Positions 1 through 10,078 are shown, counted from the first letter of the stretch. The stretch is DNA of 64,000 nucleotides from Procambarus clarkii (GCF_040958095.1 NC_091173.1:12626500-12690499); one strand, 5' to 3'. The notes: generated by a model not told the origin, from the sequence alone. A program made the numbers and translations.

Positions 1-1690
1 ATAATGGGTCCAGAAACTGAACCTATTATATACATCTTACCCTCTTCACTAACGGTACAGTCACTGGATGGATATAGGCTGCATAATAAGTGAACTAAAC
101 TACTTTTTCGATGAAACATCATCATCATGGCTAGTCTAATTTGTACTTTTATTACATACTTAAGACCATATTGGTGTTTTAACTCTAAAATACTATTGTA
201 TTTAATTGGTATTTAAGTCATGTTTCACTTCTTGAGGCCTCTGTAACTCTCCACCAAAGCTCACGGGATGGGTATGGGGTGCATAATAAAGAAATAATTT
301 GAATTGAAGATAAATAACATAGGAAATTTAGGAACATTTAAGCAGACTAATAAAAATAAATAACAGTTTTACTAAGACAGCTAAAACAGTTATGTATTAA
401 TGAAAAGACCTACGATTAATATACAATGTGCAATTGTATTTACATAGCTATTGAAATTAAAAATCCATGTAACTAGCTGACATTATAATTACAAAATGTG
501 CACAATAGATGTAACTGATAATGTAATCTCTGTTTAGATCGTACCCTCTTTATCCTTTGCCGAGGAAATGAACCAGTATAATTCTTAATTTTCATTTGAT
601 GATGACATAATCTCCCCTAAGGGAGTGGACCATTTGGTCCTAATTAAAAAAACCATGGATACTCCACAGTAGACTTGAATCTCACCGCTCAGCCTGTGCG
701 AGCCTCCTCCACTCCCGTTAACACAGGAGGGAACGGTCATCAATGTCCAAGACTTAAGTCTTGAACAGCTTCCCGCTCAGAGGCTCACACTTAGCTACAT
801 CATCGCGGTGTGATTTCTTCAGAGTTTCGGACAAGGAACTCGGCAGTCATACTATAGAATTGATCCTATGAAGTATGATCATAAAGTCAGATTTAGTCTC
901 GCGAGGCCTCCCACATCGGTCTGCTGACTAACGTGAAACAGAGCATCCAATCTTATTAATTATGGAAACTTCAAAACAATAATGGAAATAATATAACTTT
1001 GTTTTAATATGCACAACAAACAGTAAAATATAAATTTTATACCATCAACATTTTATTACTTTTTCATATAATAATAATTTTTTCATATAATAAGTTTATT
1101 GATGTTGTATAGGTTCTCGCGGAAACATATTATGTACAATTTGTATTTTCATAAAAAACGTCATTATGGTATATTATTATAACTATTGGATCTTTGAAAG
1201 CACACGTCTTAAGCTCTACACTATTTAACATACTTATGAACGCCATTGCAAATATTGAAGTTCCGGAAGAAATACAAGTGGGATATGCAGATGTCCTAAT
1301 ACAAGCTCCCACCTTGGACGTGTCTGTATTTTGTTCGCTCGCTCTCGCGGTTGGTTGTGTTTTTCATGTGAGGGAAATCTCTGAACGTTCTTCACCGATG
1401 GCTTTGAAGTTTTGACAAAGCGTTGAATTTGAATATGCGCGTGTTGTTATATACCTACTATATAGATGTCCCACCTGTGACATGTAAAAACATGCATCTT
1501 TTGAAAAACTGTGTTTTTCAAGTGAGGGAACGGTGGGGAGGACGAGGGGATGGGGGAATTATTGGGGGAATGGGGGAATGGTGGGGAAGACGAGGGGATT
1601 TCTATGGGGATTTTTCTATAATTGACGACTATGTAGCGAGTAGATTATCCCAATAATATACTCGCTCCAAATATAGTGTTAATATTCCTG
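1..1690. other. AT-rich stretch, no gene recognised
   Basis: No open frame with recognisable protein similarity is visible. Short blocks near 60-95, 258-290 and 465-560 resemble the repeat at 56275-56430 (shared text such as gtaactagctg and gggtatggggtgcataataaa-like strings), so part of this stretch is old interspersed repeat. Positions 1360-1560 contain two diverged blocks around 'gtgagggaa'. The remainder is unassigned. Confidence 0.5.
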
Positions 1691-1699
1691 TCAACCTTT

Positions 1700-1968
1700 G
1701 GAGATGAATGAGGTGAGGCGTTGCCCGGGCAGCACGGTGAGGTGTTGCCCGAGCAATATAAGCGGCAAGAATAGCAAACATTAACTAGTCTACTTTCAAG
1801 TGTGGTCTAGAGCAGACACTTGCGAGATACTGTACCGACGCTCAGTGCGCTCAACTCACACCAAAGTATCACCGGTGTACTTATGTATATTCGACCAAAT
1901 ATATATATAGTATCTTAGTGTCTGTGTTTATTTGTCACCATACTTTACGTAACAATAGAACCGTTACA
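1700..1968 (+). mobile_element. Putative 5' LTR of a Ty3/gypsy-like element (left edge uncertain)
   Basis: Seen: a TATA-like caatataagcgg at about 1754-1765, followed by a stretch ending in gttaca at 1963-1968, immediately before a primer-binding-site-like sequence. Known: LTRs end in CA and are followed within a few bases by a site complementary to a tRNA 3' end. The left boundary is not defined because I find no second LTR in the window. An open frame runs from 1918 across the LTR edge to 2439 (173 codons). It may be the remains of the gag side but shows no recognisable domain. Confidence 0.45.
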
Positions 1969-1969
1969 T

Positions 1970-1979
1970 TGGTGACCCC
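1970..1979 (+). other. Primer binding site (tRNA-complementary)
   Basis: The sequence tggtgacccc starts with TGG, the complement of a tRNA CCA end, and lies 1 base after the putative LTR terminus. Its reverse complement, ggggtcacca, has the form of a tRNA 3' end. Priming of minus-strand synthesis from here is the standard role in LTR retroelements. The tRNA species was not identified. Confidence 0.6.
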
Positions 1980-2625
1980 AAAGAGTTTCGACGATACCCA
2001 GCCACGATGGACTACAACATGGACTCTCACTGGACCTCTACTGCTACTGCTTGCTGTGGACCGCAGCCACCTGTCATGGAACGTTGCCAACACCCTTGCC
2101 ATAGCTATGATTTTCATCGCGATCGTCTCTGCATTTTCATCTACTACGGCTTGCTGCTCCACGATCACTACTCACTCATCTGGCAGCTTCATCAGTAACT
2201 ACATAATGTGTGATCTACAGCCTGTCCTGCCGACTCTCCGTCGCTGCCAGGGCACTGCTTGTTCTACAGGGGCGCCCACGAAAGCTGCTCTTTCGTCAGA
2301 TTCATCTACACGTTCACTGCATTCTGATACTCTGCCGACTCAAGCACTTTGCGCAGTACAGGACTTACAGCTTGCGTTTCCGACTCTTCGTCGCCTCCAG
2401 GACAATTCAGCTCTAGCAGTGATTACCTCGTTGTCCTAACTACGTGCCTACATTACCTCCTAATGTCCTGGTGCCCGAGCCCATCCGCCCCGGATCTAAA
2501 TGCTCCACCAGCGACCCAAGGACGCAACAATTATGCACATTCTTCTCTCCTGCTACACCGAGCTTGTCCACACACTGCCTACATCTTTTAGTACCAGACT
2601 ACAATTTCCACAGTCAACAATGTAG

Positions 2626-3159
2626 TACTCGGCGTGTACAGTCCTAATCAACCCAAGACGCTACAGCTTCGACACAGAGCAGACAGCAGACTACGACCGC
2701 ATCGAGCCGCCACGCTCTCGCTCCCCGAGTTTTGACACTCACAATTCTCAATCGAGCCGCCACGCTCTCCCACATAGAGCTCCACGACTCCGGACTCACT
2801 CAGCTCTCTGCTCTGCTCCAGGCTTCGTCTCAACGTCTGCAACACTGCTAAATCCAGAGACACATCCGCCGACTACGCAGTTCACTTTTCGACCACAGTT
2901 ACCAGCAGCACCGCCACCTACGACAACGGACGATCCTGTACGACCTCCCACCCTACAACCCCAGTTACCAGCCGCACCACAACCTGATCCTACGACGACA
3001 GACTATCCTGTGCGACCTCCCACCCTACGACCCCAGTTAGATGACATCAGCGAAGAGGAGGAAGTTAACTTTGATGGTTATGTAACGCGAGCAGGGCGTA
3101 CAATTCACCGACCAGCTAAGTTATATATGTATATATATATATGTACTTCATGTACATGA
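2626..3159 (+). pseudogene. C-terminal pol remnant of a gypsy-like LTR retrotransposon
   Basis: A 178-codon open frame with no early ATG runs from a TAG at 2623-2625 to a TGA at 3157-3159. The translation is Arg/Pro/Thr-rich, with repeated PVRPPTLxPQL blocks, then an acidic run (DDISEEEE). It ends in YVTRAGRTIHRPAKLYMY. The RxGRxIxxPxxL ending is typical of the extreme C-terminus of gypsy-type integrase polyproteins, a tail used in DNA integration. Protease, reverse transcriptase, RNase H and the integrase core are absent between the primer site at 1970 and here, so the element is internally deleted. No 3' LTR was found downstream; 3120-3150 is AT-rich. The identification rests on the C-terminal motif and position only. 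Confidence 0.5.
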
Positions 3160-3649
3160 TATGATAAAATACATCATATGACAATTATATGATTAAAGAA
3201 TTTGGGAAAAAGGAATTTGTAGTGTTCCTCATTAAAATTTGTGAAAATAGAAAACTAGCAGTTTTAAGGAGAGACAAAATCAATTTTGAGCAAAGCATAT
3301 GCTTTGACTAATTATATGAATACAATTTATTTTGTGTAATTTTTATGAACATATTTCGTGTTTCAATGTGGTAATTATTATATCCCTACTCATTGGCTTG
3401 CGGTATATAAATATAATTTGCGCAAAGGTTTAATCGTTGGTCATATATGAAAACTGATAAAAACTATAATATCCTAATTGCATAGTATATGTTGTACTTT
3501 TATAGAATACAATAAAATAATAATTTGCAACAATAACATAAATAATGTTAATAAAACTGTAATTAATAGACATACTAACATAAAAATAGGTGGGATAATA
3601 TCGGTTGTCAGTGACGGGAGGGGCGTCTGGAGGTTGAGCTGACTTAAGC
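3160..3649. other. AT-rich spacer upstream of U1
   Basis: No coding or repeat signal is recognised. The 50 bases just before U1 (about 3600-3649) are locally GC-richer than the rest and could hold a snRNA promoter element, but I cannot identify a proximal sequence element by eye. Confidence 0.3.
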
Positions 3650-3812
3650 ATACTTACCTGGCACAGGAGATACCGTGATCACGAAGGCGGTTTTCCCAAG
3701 GCGAGGCTCACCATTGCACTCCGGTGGCGCTGACCCTTGCGATTAACCCAAATGTGGTTAACTCGAGTGCGAAATTTTTGTTAGCAGGGGACTGCGTTCG
3801 CGCTATCCCCTT
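3650..3812 (+). ncRNA. U1: U1 spliceosomal snRNA (gene or recent pseudogene)
   Basis: About 163 nt is collinear with U1 snRNA, which base-pairs with 5' splice sites during spliceosome assembly in the nucleus. Visible in order: the 5' recognition end atacttacctg (3650-3660); loop I gatcacgaagg, bound by U1-70K in the known particle; loop II attgcactcc, the U1A-type loop; stem III around aacccaaatgtggtt; a Sm site aattttt g (about 3775-3782); and a terminal stem-loop gactgcgttcgcgc. The length matches the roughly 164 nt of metazoan U1. Odd: nucleotides 3664-3665 (ca) mismatch the partner strand cccttgc (3734-3740) in the long-range helix, and one of them also weakens stem I, where human and fly U1 pair fully. 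That suggests either a variant gene or a pseudogene. No snRNA promoter or 3' box could be verified by eye. Confidence 0.9.
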
Positions 3813-3954
3813 AATATAGTTAATAATAATTAAATCAAAACTTAAGTGAATCATAATGTAAACAGTATTGCAATGTTATCCTCTTAAGTCCTTATTATGA
3901 TGACTACTTTTCTTGTAATTACTACCATCTATATAATGTAAATCATAATAAATT

Positions 3955-4200
3955 AAGGTAACTGCAGAAGACCTATTTGCCCATACGAGGCAGGTCCTAT
4001 TTATATCCAACCAAATTCATTCATATGTCTAATATACGCTTGAAGCATCAAGGGATCCTACTTCTGCTATGTTACGCGATAATTGATTCCACAAATCAAC
4101 AACCCTGTTACTGAACCAGTATTTACCCAGGTCTTTCCTAAATCTAAACTTATCCGATTTATACCCAATGTTTGCGTGAGAGGGTGTGTTACTTGTAGCT
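3955..4200 (-). mobile_element. LINE reverse-transcriptase C-terminal fragment
   Basis: On the minus strand the translation reads GYKSDKFRFRKDLGKYWFSN, then RVVDLWNQLSRNIAEVGSLD, across minor frame damage. The pattern RVVDxWNxLPxxxV followed by a short alpha-helical end is the usual C-terminus of CR1/L2-like non-LTR reverse transcriptases. A related copy lies on the plus strand at 42230-42370; both end in text like ggacctgcctcgtatg. No catalytic region is present, so this is a 5'-truncated dead copy. Confidence 0.7.
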
Positions 4201-4235
4201 CCAATTGTGCTACCATAGTAATAATGGGAGGTGTA

Positions 4236-4466
4236 GTGAGGGAACTAATCAATCTATGTGGAGCTCAGAGGACAAAGCTGGATTCGCTGCGCGATGAGCT
4301 AAGGCAGATGAAAAAGGTGCCTAGCAAAGGAGGAAAGCAGCATAAGGAAGTCTTTGTCTTGGAGTGTTGCAAAGGACAAGGGACTTATGAAGACTTTGCC
4401 AAGGCCGCCTACAGCTGTCCTGAAGACCTCAAATTGATTCACCGTGCTGGAAGGCGAATGCTGTAG
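4236..4466 (+). other. Unidentified open segment of about 77 codons
   Basis: The frame is open and the translation is protein-like: charged and helical at first (LDSLRDELRQMKK), then Cys-containing (LECCKGQGTYEDF, YSCPEDLKLIHRAGRR), ending TAG. It is fused in frame to the antisense of the adjacent LINE fragment, so any ATG at 4083 is not the true start. I do not recognise the family. It could be a retroposed exon or the ORF1 of a transposon. Confidence 0.3.
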
Positions 4467-4590
4467 GCAAACTACAGTTGACCCGAGAGACAAGGCAACA
4501 AAAGGAGCGTTGGTAGAGGAAGTAGCTAAACGAATTTAAGTTGTTGGTGATTGTTAACAATTCCACTCTGGACATAGGCTCGTGCCTGAT

Positions 4591-5081
4591 TTTGAAAACT
4601 GTAGGGGGGTTGCGGCAAAATATACCAATTCCCCGTTTTCAGTAATAGGCATATTTTCGTTATAAAAAGTTGTACCTTGAAAATGAAAATAGGTGCAGAG
4701 AGTCAGAATCCGGCTCAAAAATCACGCTCAAGAGTCAAATTTCCAACATTTCTGAAATTTAGAAAACTGCAGGGGAGGGTTTGAGCAAAATATGACCTAT
4801 TGCCGTTTTCAGTAATTGGCATATTTTCGGTATAAAATTCGTAATTTGAAAATGAAAATAGGTGCAGAGAGTCAGAATTCCGCTCAAAAATCACGATCAG
4901 GAGTCAAATTTTTGACATTTCAGATATTTTGAAAACTACAGGGGGTTTGGGCAAAATGCGACCAATCGCCATTTTCAGTAATTGGCATATTTTCGGTATA
5001 AAAAGTCGTAATTTGAAAATGAAAATAGGTGCAGAGTCAGAATTCGGCTCAAAAATCACCCTCTAGAGTCAAATTTCCGAG
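4591..5081. repeat. Three-copy tandem satellite, period 168-169 bp
   Basis: The string gaaaact recurs at 4594, 4762 and 4931. Each unit contains ttttcagtaat(a/t)ggcatattttcg, then gaaaatgaaaataggtgcag, then gtcagaat..cggctcaaaaatcac. Copies are roughly 85-90% alike by eye. The period is near nucleosome-repeat length. No coding potential. Confidence 0.85.
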
Positions 5082-5171
5082 CTCACAGAGCTGAGTACTC
5101 GTATCGCACTTTAGAGTACTGAAGACACAGAGTACACTTATGTGTGTGTGTGTATCATATTATACTAGTTG

Positions 5172-5253
5172 TTGACCAGACCACACACTAGAAAGTGAAT
5201 GGACGACGACGACGTTTCAGTCCGTCCTGGACCATTCTCAAGTCGATTGTGAA
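5172..5253 (-). mobile_element. Foldback-type retroposon, 5'-truncated copy
   Basis: This matches one arm of the self-complementary element described at 35375-35560: gaccagaccacacactagaa, then gacgacgtttcagtccgtcc, then ctcaagtcgattgt. Read on the minus strand it is the 3' half ending in ggtctggtca. No clear target-site duplication is visible. Confidence 0.7.
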
Positions 5254-5561
5254 TCTGATTATTGATTAGTTATGGAATAATCTTATGGATAAAAATTATA
5301 CTACTTGTCATAAAACACAATCACACGATGGAACACAAGTTTCGGACAGCATTGTATCAACTGTAAATAATGTAACATTAACCTTAAAAATATAATGTAT
5401 TAACGACAAAAGTAATCAGAATTGAATAATGTTTTAAATATAGAAATAAATATAACAGCCATCGCGATAAGGCACAGACACGACACTGTAAACAAAAAAG
5501 CAATATACAGACAGATGGATTCTCTGTGTCACAAGGAGTAAGATAGTTAACAGATCGGGAT

Positions 5562-5563
<2 letters not shown>

Positions 5564-5628
<65 letters not shown>

Positions 5629-5960
5629 ATAATCTCGTTCTCCTCTCACCCCGCTCCCCCTATTTTTCTTCCCCCCTTCGTCCTCCTCTTTCTTCACGCC
5701 TCTCATTCCTCCTTGACTACCGTTCCCACTCCCTTGCCTCGCTTACCTTACATCCGCTTCCCTTTCCCTTCTCCCCACCTCGCTTCCTGATCTCCCGCCT
5801 CCCTTCTCATCCCCCTATCAAACTTTTCCCTTCCCCACCTCTATGCTCCTCACTCCTTGCACCCTTACACCCCTCCCCTTCCCTCCTACCCCCTTATCTT
5901 CCCCTCTCCCTCTCTTAGGGTCTCTCACCTGGGGCCTCTCCCTACTTCCACGAGGACTGG
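5564..5960. repeat. (CT)n microsatellite and CT-rich tail
   Basis: A pure CT run covers about 5564-5626, followed by C/T-rich low-complexity sequence to about 5930. Open frames here are products of the composition. Confidence 0.9.
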
Positions 5961-6009
5961 GTTTGTCAGGTCATTAGTATGGCTCAACCAGTGCGAGAAG
6001 ACGGACACG

Positions 6010-6350
6010 ATTCTTTCCTCTCTGACCTCTGGTGACTTGTAGGGACCCTCTCTGACCTCTTGTGACTTGTATAGGGACCCTCTCTGACCTCTGGTGACTT
6101 GTAGGAGACCCTCCTTGTCCTCTGGTGACTTGTATAGGGACCCTCTTTGATCTCTGGTGACTTGTATAGGGACCCTCTCTGACCTCTGGTGACTTGTAGG
6201 GACCCCCTCTGACCTCTTGGGACTTGTATAGGGACCCTCTCTGACCTCTGGTGAATTGTAGGAAACCCACTCTGACCTCTGGTGACTTGTAGAGACCCTC
6301 TCTGACCTCTGGTGACTTGTAGGGACCCTCTCTGACCTCTTTATTGTGAC
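6010..6350. repeat. Minisatellite, unit about 30 bp
   Basis: About ten imperfect copies of a unit containing ccctctctgacctctggtga and cttgta, with optional tagg insertions. The unit is open on the minus strand and yields overlapping spurious frames. Diverged copies continue to about 6480. Confidence 0.85.
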
Positions 6351-6489
6351 CTGTGGGCTGTTGATCATCTGTGTAATGTAGGACGGTCTACGACCTGTTG
6401 CTCAATAGCGACCCGTAGTTTTTGTTCACTGGTGGCATGTAGACGAGCACTCTGACCTGTTGTTCGCTAATTACATGTAGAGACGTTAG

Positions 6490-7227
6490 CTAGCCTTTGC
6501 CTAAATGTCTCGAACATATAGATGAATGTGTGTCTGTAATCTGTTATTAGATCTTGAAACACTTTATCCGTTGGGCGCGTGTTTTAATTTGTGGTGTTTG
6601 TGTTTTTCCGCACCCATGTCTCTCTTCCTCTGTCTTGTTGGTATTTCTTTGTGTCTTTGACCTGTTGATGCCTGTGTGTGTGTGTGTGTGTGTGTCGGAC
6701 TTCCGGTTGACCTCGTTGTGAACCTGTGGTGGAGATTAGTGAGGCGTGGCGAGTTTCCGCCACCTGTGACCTCTGCCTAAGTCCTGACCTGTTGTTTAAG
6801 TCTGATGATCCCTGTGACTGATACAATATGACCTGTGGTGCAACTTGTTGATGAAGATGAATTTGTGTAACATGTAAAGCCAAGATTTGATCTAGTAAAG
6901 TTTAAGACACTACGAAAAAACTATTTGTATATCTTTTTAACGTGAAAAGTTTAAAAAATAAGAAAACATGTGAACAATCTTTCCAACATCACGGTGAAAA
7001 AAACAAATAAGAAATACTCCAGGTAACTTGCGACTCAACTCCATTACCAGCTGAGATCAACCCACATGTCAACTGGCAGTTGGCACTGTGCCTCAGGTAA
7101 GCTTGTGTCAGCATGAGTTGGTTGTGGTCAGCTTGGTTTACCTGTCACTGGAGGTGTGTCATGCCACAGTAATGACACGTCTCCTCTCTCATGTATGAGC
7201 TGGCAACAACCCTGTTGATTCATCCGA
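6490..7227. other. Unassigned spacer
   Basis: Contains a short (TG)n at 6676-6694. Nothing else recognisable. Confidence 0.3.
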
Positions 7228-7334
7228 GTTACAGCCCCGCTCCTGTGCCAGGTAAGTCCACAACGGGCTCACCATAGCACGTGCTACTTGGAACATTTTG
7301 TTTCAAGTAGCGAATCTTAAACAACAACAACCTG
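7228..7334 (+). mobile_element. SINE family 1 (about 100 bp, U1-complementary segment)
   Basis: Order of parts: gttacagccccg; the 18-mer ctcctgtgccaggtaagt (7240-7257); hairpin 1 acgggctcaccatagcacgt; hairpin 2 ctacttggaac/gtttcaagtag; then gaatcttaaacaacaacaac. The (AAC)n end is taken as the 3' tail. Flanks cctgttgatt and cctgttcatt may be a decayed target-site duplication. Confidence 0.8.
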
Positions 7335-8060
7335 TTCATTTGTCTCATAAGAGCTGGCAGAGCTCCGTGTCAAGCCAGTTTGACATTGTTTAACCAGCAA
7401 CACGCGTGTAATACGTCTTGTTTATCCTCCCATATGACGCTCCTGTTGTTTACATCGCTGCCTATGATCCTCCTTTTCTACTTTCTTTGGACTATGTTAT
7501 AATTCTAACCTAAATAGCGTAATTTACATGAGAAGCGGTTTGTAAACTGTTTACCCCGAGGCTCTGAGAGGTGGAGGGTGGGGGAGGGGTGGTGTCAGTA
7601 ATTAACACGTGCACCTGTGATGCCATGGCACCTGGAGACACCTGGAGATCCCTGGAGACACCTAGAGGAGTGGACCAGGAAGGTGACCTCGTCACAGCTC
7701 CCGTGCTAAGGAGTACGAGTTCGGCAATTAAGTATTTATGAAGGCTACTTAGATTAACCATTCATTTATGACCAATAATGAACGACTAGATGATTACAAT
7801 TTTGCATTGATCCAAAACATATATAATAAAAGATATATAGGGGCGAGACGCGTTTACGAATCTCGTGACTTAATTTTTTTTTAAATTAACAAGGTTTAAA
7901 TATATAAATAAGAAAAGTATCAAGATAATAGGCTTAGGGAAGTTAGCCAAATTATAAATATTTAATTGCATCAACTAAAAGTTAGATAACAAATTTCGAA
8001 GCTATCAAGGTCTACTGCAGTATAAATTCCCTTGTCAACCTTAGGCAAGAACTCAATTAC
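7335..8060. other. Unassigned spacer
   Basis: AT-rich with no recognised gene. 7625-7665 has a short cctggagacacctggagatc repetition. Confidence 0.3.
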
Positions 8061-8135
8061 GGGCTCACCATAGCCCGTGCTTCATGGACACTCCGGCCTG
8101 AATAGCTAAATCTTTAACAACAACAACAACAACTT
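8061..8135 (+). mobile_element. SINE family 1, subfamily b (5'-truncated)
   Basis: Carries the terminal hairpin acgggctcaccatagcccgt, then catggacactccggcctg, aatagctaaatcttt and a long (AAC)n tail. The head with the U1-complementary segment is missing. Flanks cttaggcaag and cttagacaag (9 of 10 matching) look like a target-site duplication. Confidence 0.75.
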
Positions 8136-8314
8136 AGACAAGGTTGGCAAGGAAATAGAATTCCCGAGGCTTCCACTAAAACCTACTCAGGGTTTCCACG
8201 AGTTCTAATTAAGCCTAATTAGAACCCGTGACTCTTGTAACAGAGTAATATGGAAGTAGACTACGAAGATCCATTTTTTTAATTTGGGGAGCGAGATAAG
8301 GGTACTAAATCCCT

Positions 8315-8359
8315 AAAACGAAGATGTTCATAATTTAACTTTATGAACATCTTCGTTTT
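8315..8359. repeat. Perfect 19-bp-arm hairpin
   Basis: Arms 8315-8333 (aaaacgaagatgttcataa) and 8341-8359 are exact reverse complements with a 7-nt loop. Length and loop are compatible with a small hairpin RNA or a foldback scar. No expression evidence can be seen. Confidence 0.8.
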
Positions 8360-8443
8360 CTCTAACATCACTTTCTAAACTAAAGAAGCAAGTAATTTTT
8401 CAAAAACAAAATTAATCGTCCTATACAACATGTTTATAAACTC

Positions 8444-8451
8444 GCGCGCGC

Positions 8452-8535
<84 letters not shown>

Positions 8536-8567
8536 GTGCGCGTGTGCGTGCGCGTACGTCAATATAA
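8444..8567. repeat. (CG)n/(TG)n compound microsatellite
   Basis: A short CG run leads into more than 35 TG units, then mixed TG/CG. Any Cys-Val frame is an artefact. Confidence 0.95.
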
Positions 8568-8683
8568 CGAGGAAAGCCTAACTCTCTGGTACCAATTTAC
8601 ATTTATATTTTCTATGAATATTTGCCACAACAACCTTCCCTCACCGGCCTCTTGAGACCACAGTCATCTTCAAAATCTCAAAC

Positions 8684-9711
8684 CAACTGAATCCTATGCC
8701 TTTACTGATGGTTCTGTACAATTGGTCACTGGTAGAACAGATTGTGCATGTGCAGTATATAAAGAGAATGAAAAATGATCATGTCTCTCACCATTTGGTC
8801 ACCACTTGGTCCGGGAGACATCTCCCGTCACGCAGGGTGCAGTTGCGCCTCCACAGATCTCCAGTATCATCTTTTGATACTGGTAATGGCTCGAAAGGGC
8901 CACCACTTACGGGCTATTCATGCCCGTGCCACCTCTTGGGTGGCTTAATCTTCATCAATCAATCAATGATCATGTCTAGTACGCAGAGATTGAACGACTG
9001 GGCAAGCACGACTCAGACTGAGCTATTGGGTATTAATCTAGCCACTGAGTATCTTGAGCTCAATGAGGTAGTGATATTTTGTGACTCTAAACCTCTGCCG
9101 TCCTGAAATAACATTAAAATCATATTTAATGTTTGAAGTAGCTTGTAATATTAAATGGAATGTAATTTTTGTCACTGATAATAATTTTTGTATAAAATTT
9201 GTGTGAGGGTTCCATCCCATGTTGGAGTTGGAAAACATGACTTTGTAGATCGATTGGCCAATGAGGCTTGCAGGAAAGAAAATACTGGACTATCGAAAGC
9301 AATTATTAGTAACATACAAATTAAAGAAATAACTTTAGATTAAGAAGAACTAAGAAATGCCCAGAGTCCTGAAAGCTGCAGTATTAAAAGCTATGACAGC
9401 TTTTGTAATAATAGGTATTTGTATGGTATGGTCAGCACAGTAACCGGACCAGGCAATGTGATGGAGTCATTTCGGTAATTCGCCTTGACTATAGACACAT
9501 CTGGCAGGTTAGTGAGGCTGAGCCACTACCAGAATATTCAGATTGTAAACTCTGTGACAAACCACTTTAACACTATATTGTTGAATGTGAAACCGTAAAA
9601 GATTTTAGACCTCCTGGCCTATTGTACCACCAACTATGTAACTATTTCATAGAATCTGGTGTACTGGACGACATCCTAACAATTTATCCAAGATTTGCTT
9701 GTCCATCTTAA
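8684..9711 (+). mobile_element. Non-LTR retrotransposon 3' ORF remnant: RNase H plus zinc knuckle
   Basis: The plus strand encodes, in order with frame breaks: YAFTDGS (RNase H first acidic motif, about 8695); GRTDCACAVYKENEK; RLNDWASTTQTELLGINLAT and VVIFCDSK (second and third acidic motifs, about 8980-9095); VPSHVGVGKHDFVDRLANEA (terminal His/Asp motif, about 9205-9265); then CKLCDKPL.HYIVEC (a CCHC-type knuckle, about 9545-9590) and FRPPGLLYHQLCNYFIES, ending TAA at 9709. Known: RNase H follows reverse transcriptase in some LINE clades and degrades RNA in the hybrid. The copy is dead: a SINE sits inside the RNase H domain, a deletion or insertion removes sequence near 9107-9200, and stops interrupt it. 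The upstream reverse transcriptase is absent. Clade not assigned. Confidence 0.85.
8787..8964 (+). mobile_element. SINE family 2, 178 bp, inserted in the LINE RNase H domain
   Basis: Flanked by an exact 13-bp target-site duplication, aatgatcatgtct, at 8774-8786 and 8965-8977. Parts: gggagacatctcccgtcacg; cgcctccacagatctcc; gatactggtaatggctcgaa; the hairpin acgggctattcatgcccgt; the hairpin gccacc/ggtggc; then taatcttcatcaatcaatca as a tail. Removing it restores the RNase H order. Confidence 0.9.
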
Positions 9712-10021
9712 AGAATGAAGAACAGCTTTATATTATTTTTAAGCTGCATCTCTTATGCACCCATCCCTGCCCTTGTGTGGCAGTGCACAATAGAAAGTTG
9801 ATTTTACATATTCATACATCAAAACATTAATTGTAACCATGATATATATATGTGCTTCAGCCTACAGTTTAGACCTATTGTCTTGTGTGTGACCCTCTGT
9901 CCTGCGTGACAGTGAATACCAGCATTATCCTCACTTTAATAAGACTTAACTGAAGTCCTTAGATTAGGCAAAGTTGTAATTAAATTTTGTCAATAAAAAT
10001 GTTAATAAAAATTTACCTTTT
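9712..10021. other. LINE 3' flank / spacer
   Basis: Probably the 3' untranslated part of the RNase H LINE: two short aataaa-type strings near 9990-10005 (caataaaaatgttaataaaa). No gene. Confidence 0.35.
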
Positions 10022-10066
10022 ACTGCTTGTGGGGGTTGAACTTTAGTTCTCTGGTCCCACCTTTTA
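10022..10066 (-). mobile_element. LINE 3'-region fragment
   Basis: The text gcttgtgggggttgaacttt and ctggtcccacctttta is a diverged reverse copy of the LINE 3' module found at 10410-10460 and 45220-45275. Confidence 0.6.
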
Positions 10067-10078
10067 ACACTGAGTCGA

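Noticed and set aside
5925-6368. 147-codon minus-strand frame
   Set aside because: Product of the 30-bp minisatellite; overlapping frames give equally long peptides.
7240-7257. ccaggtaagt as a host splice donor
   Set aside because: The site lies inside SINE family 1 and recurs in every well-preserved copy; it is a property of the repeat unless exonisation is shown.
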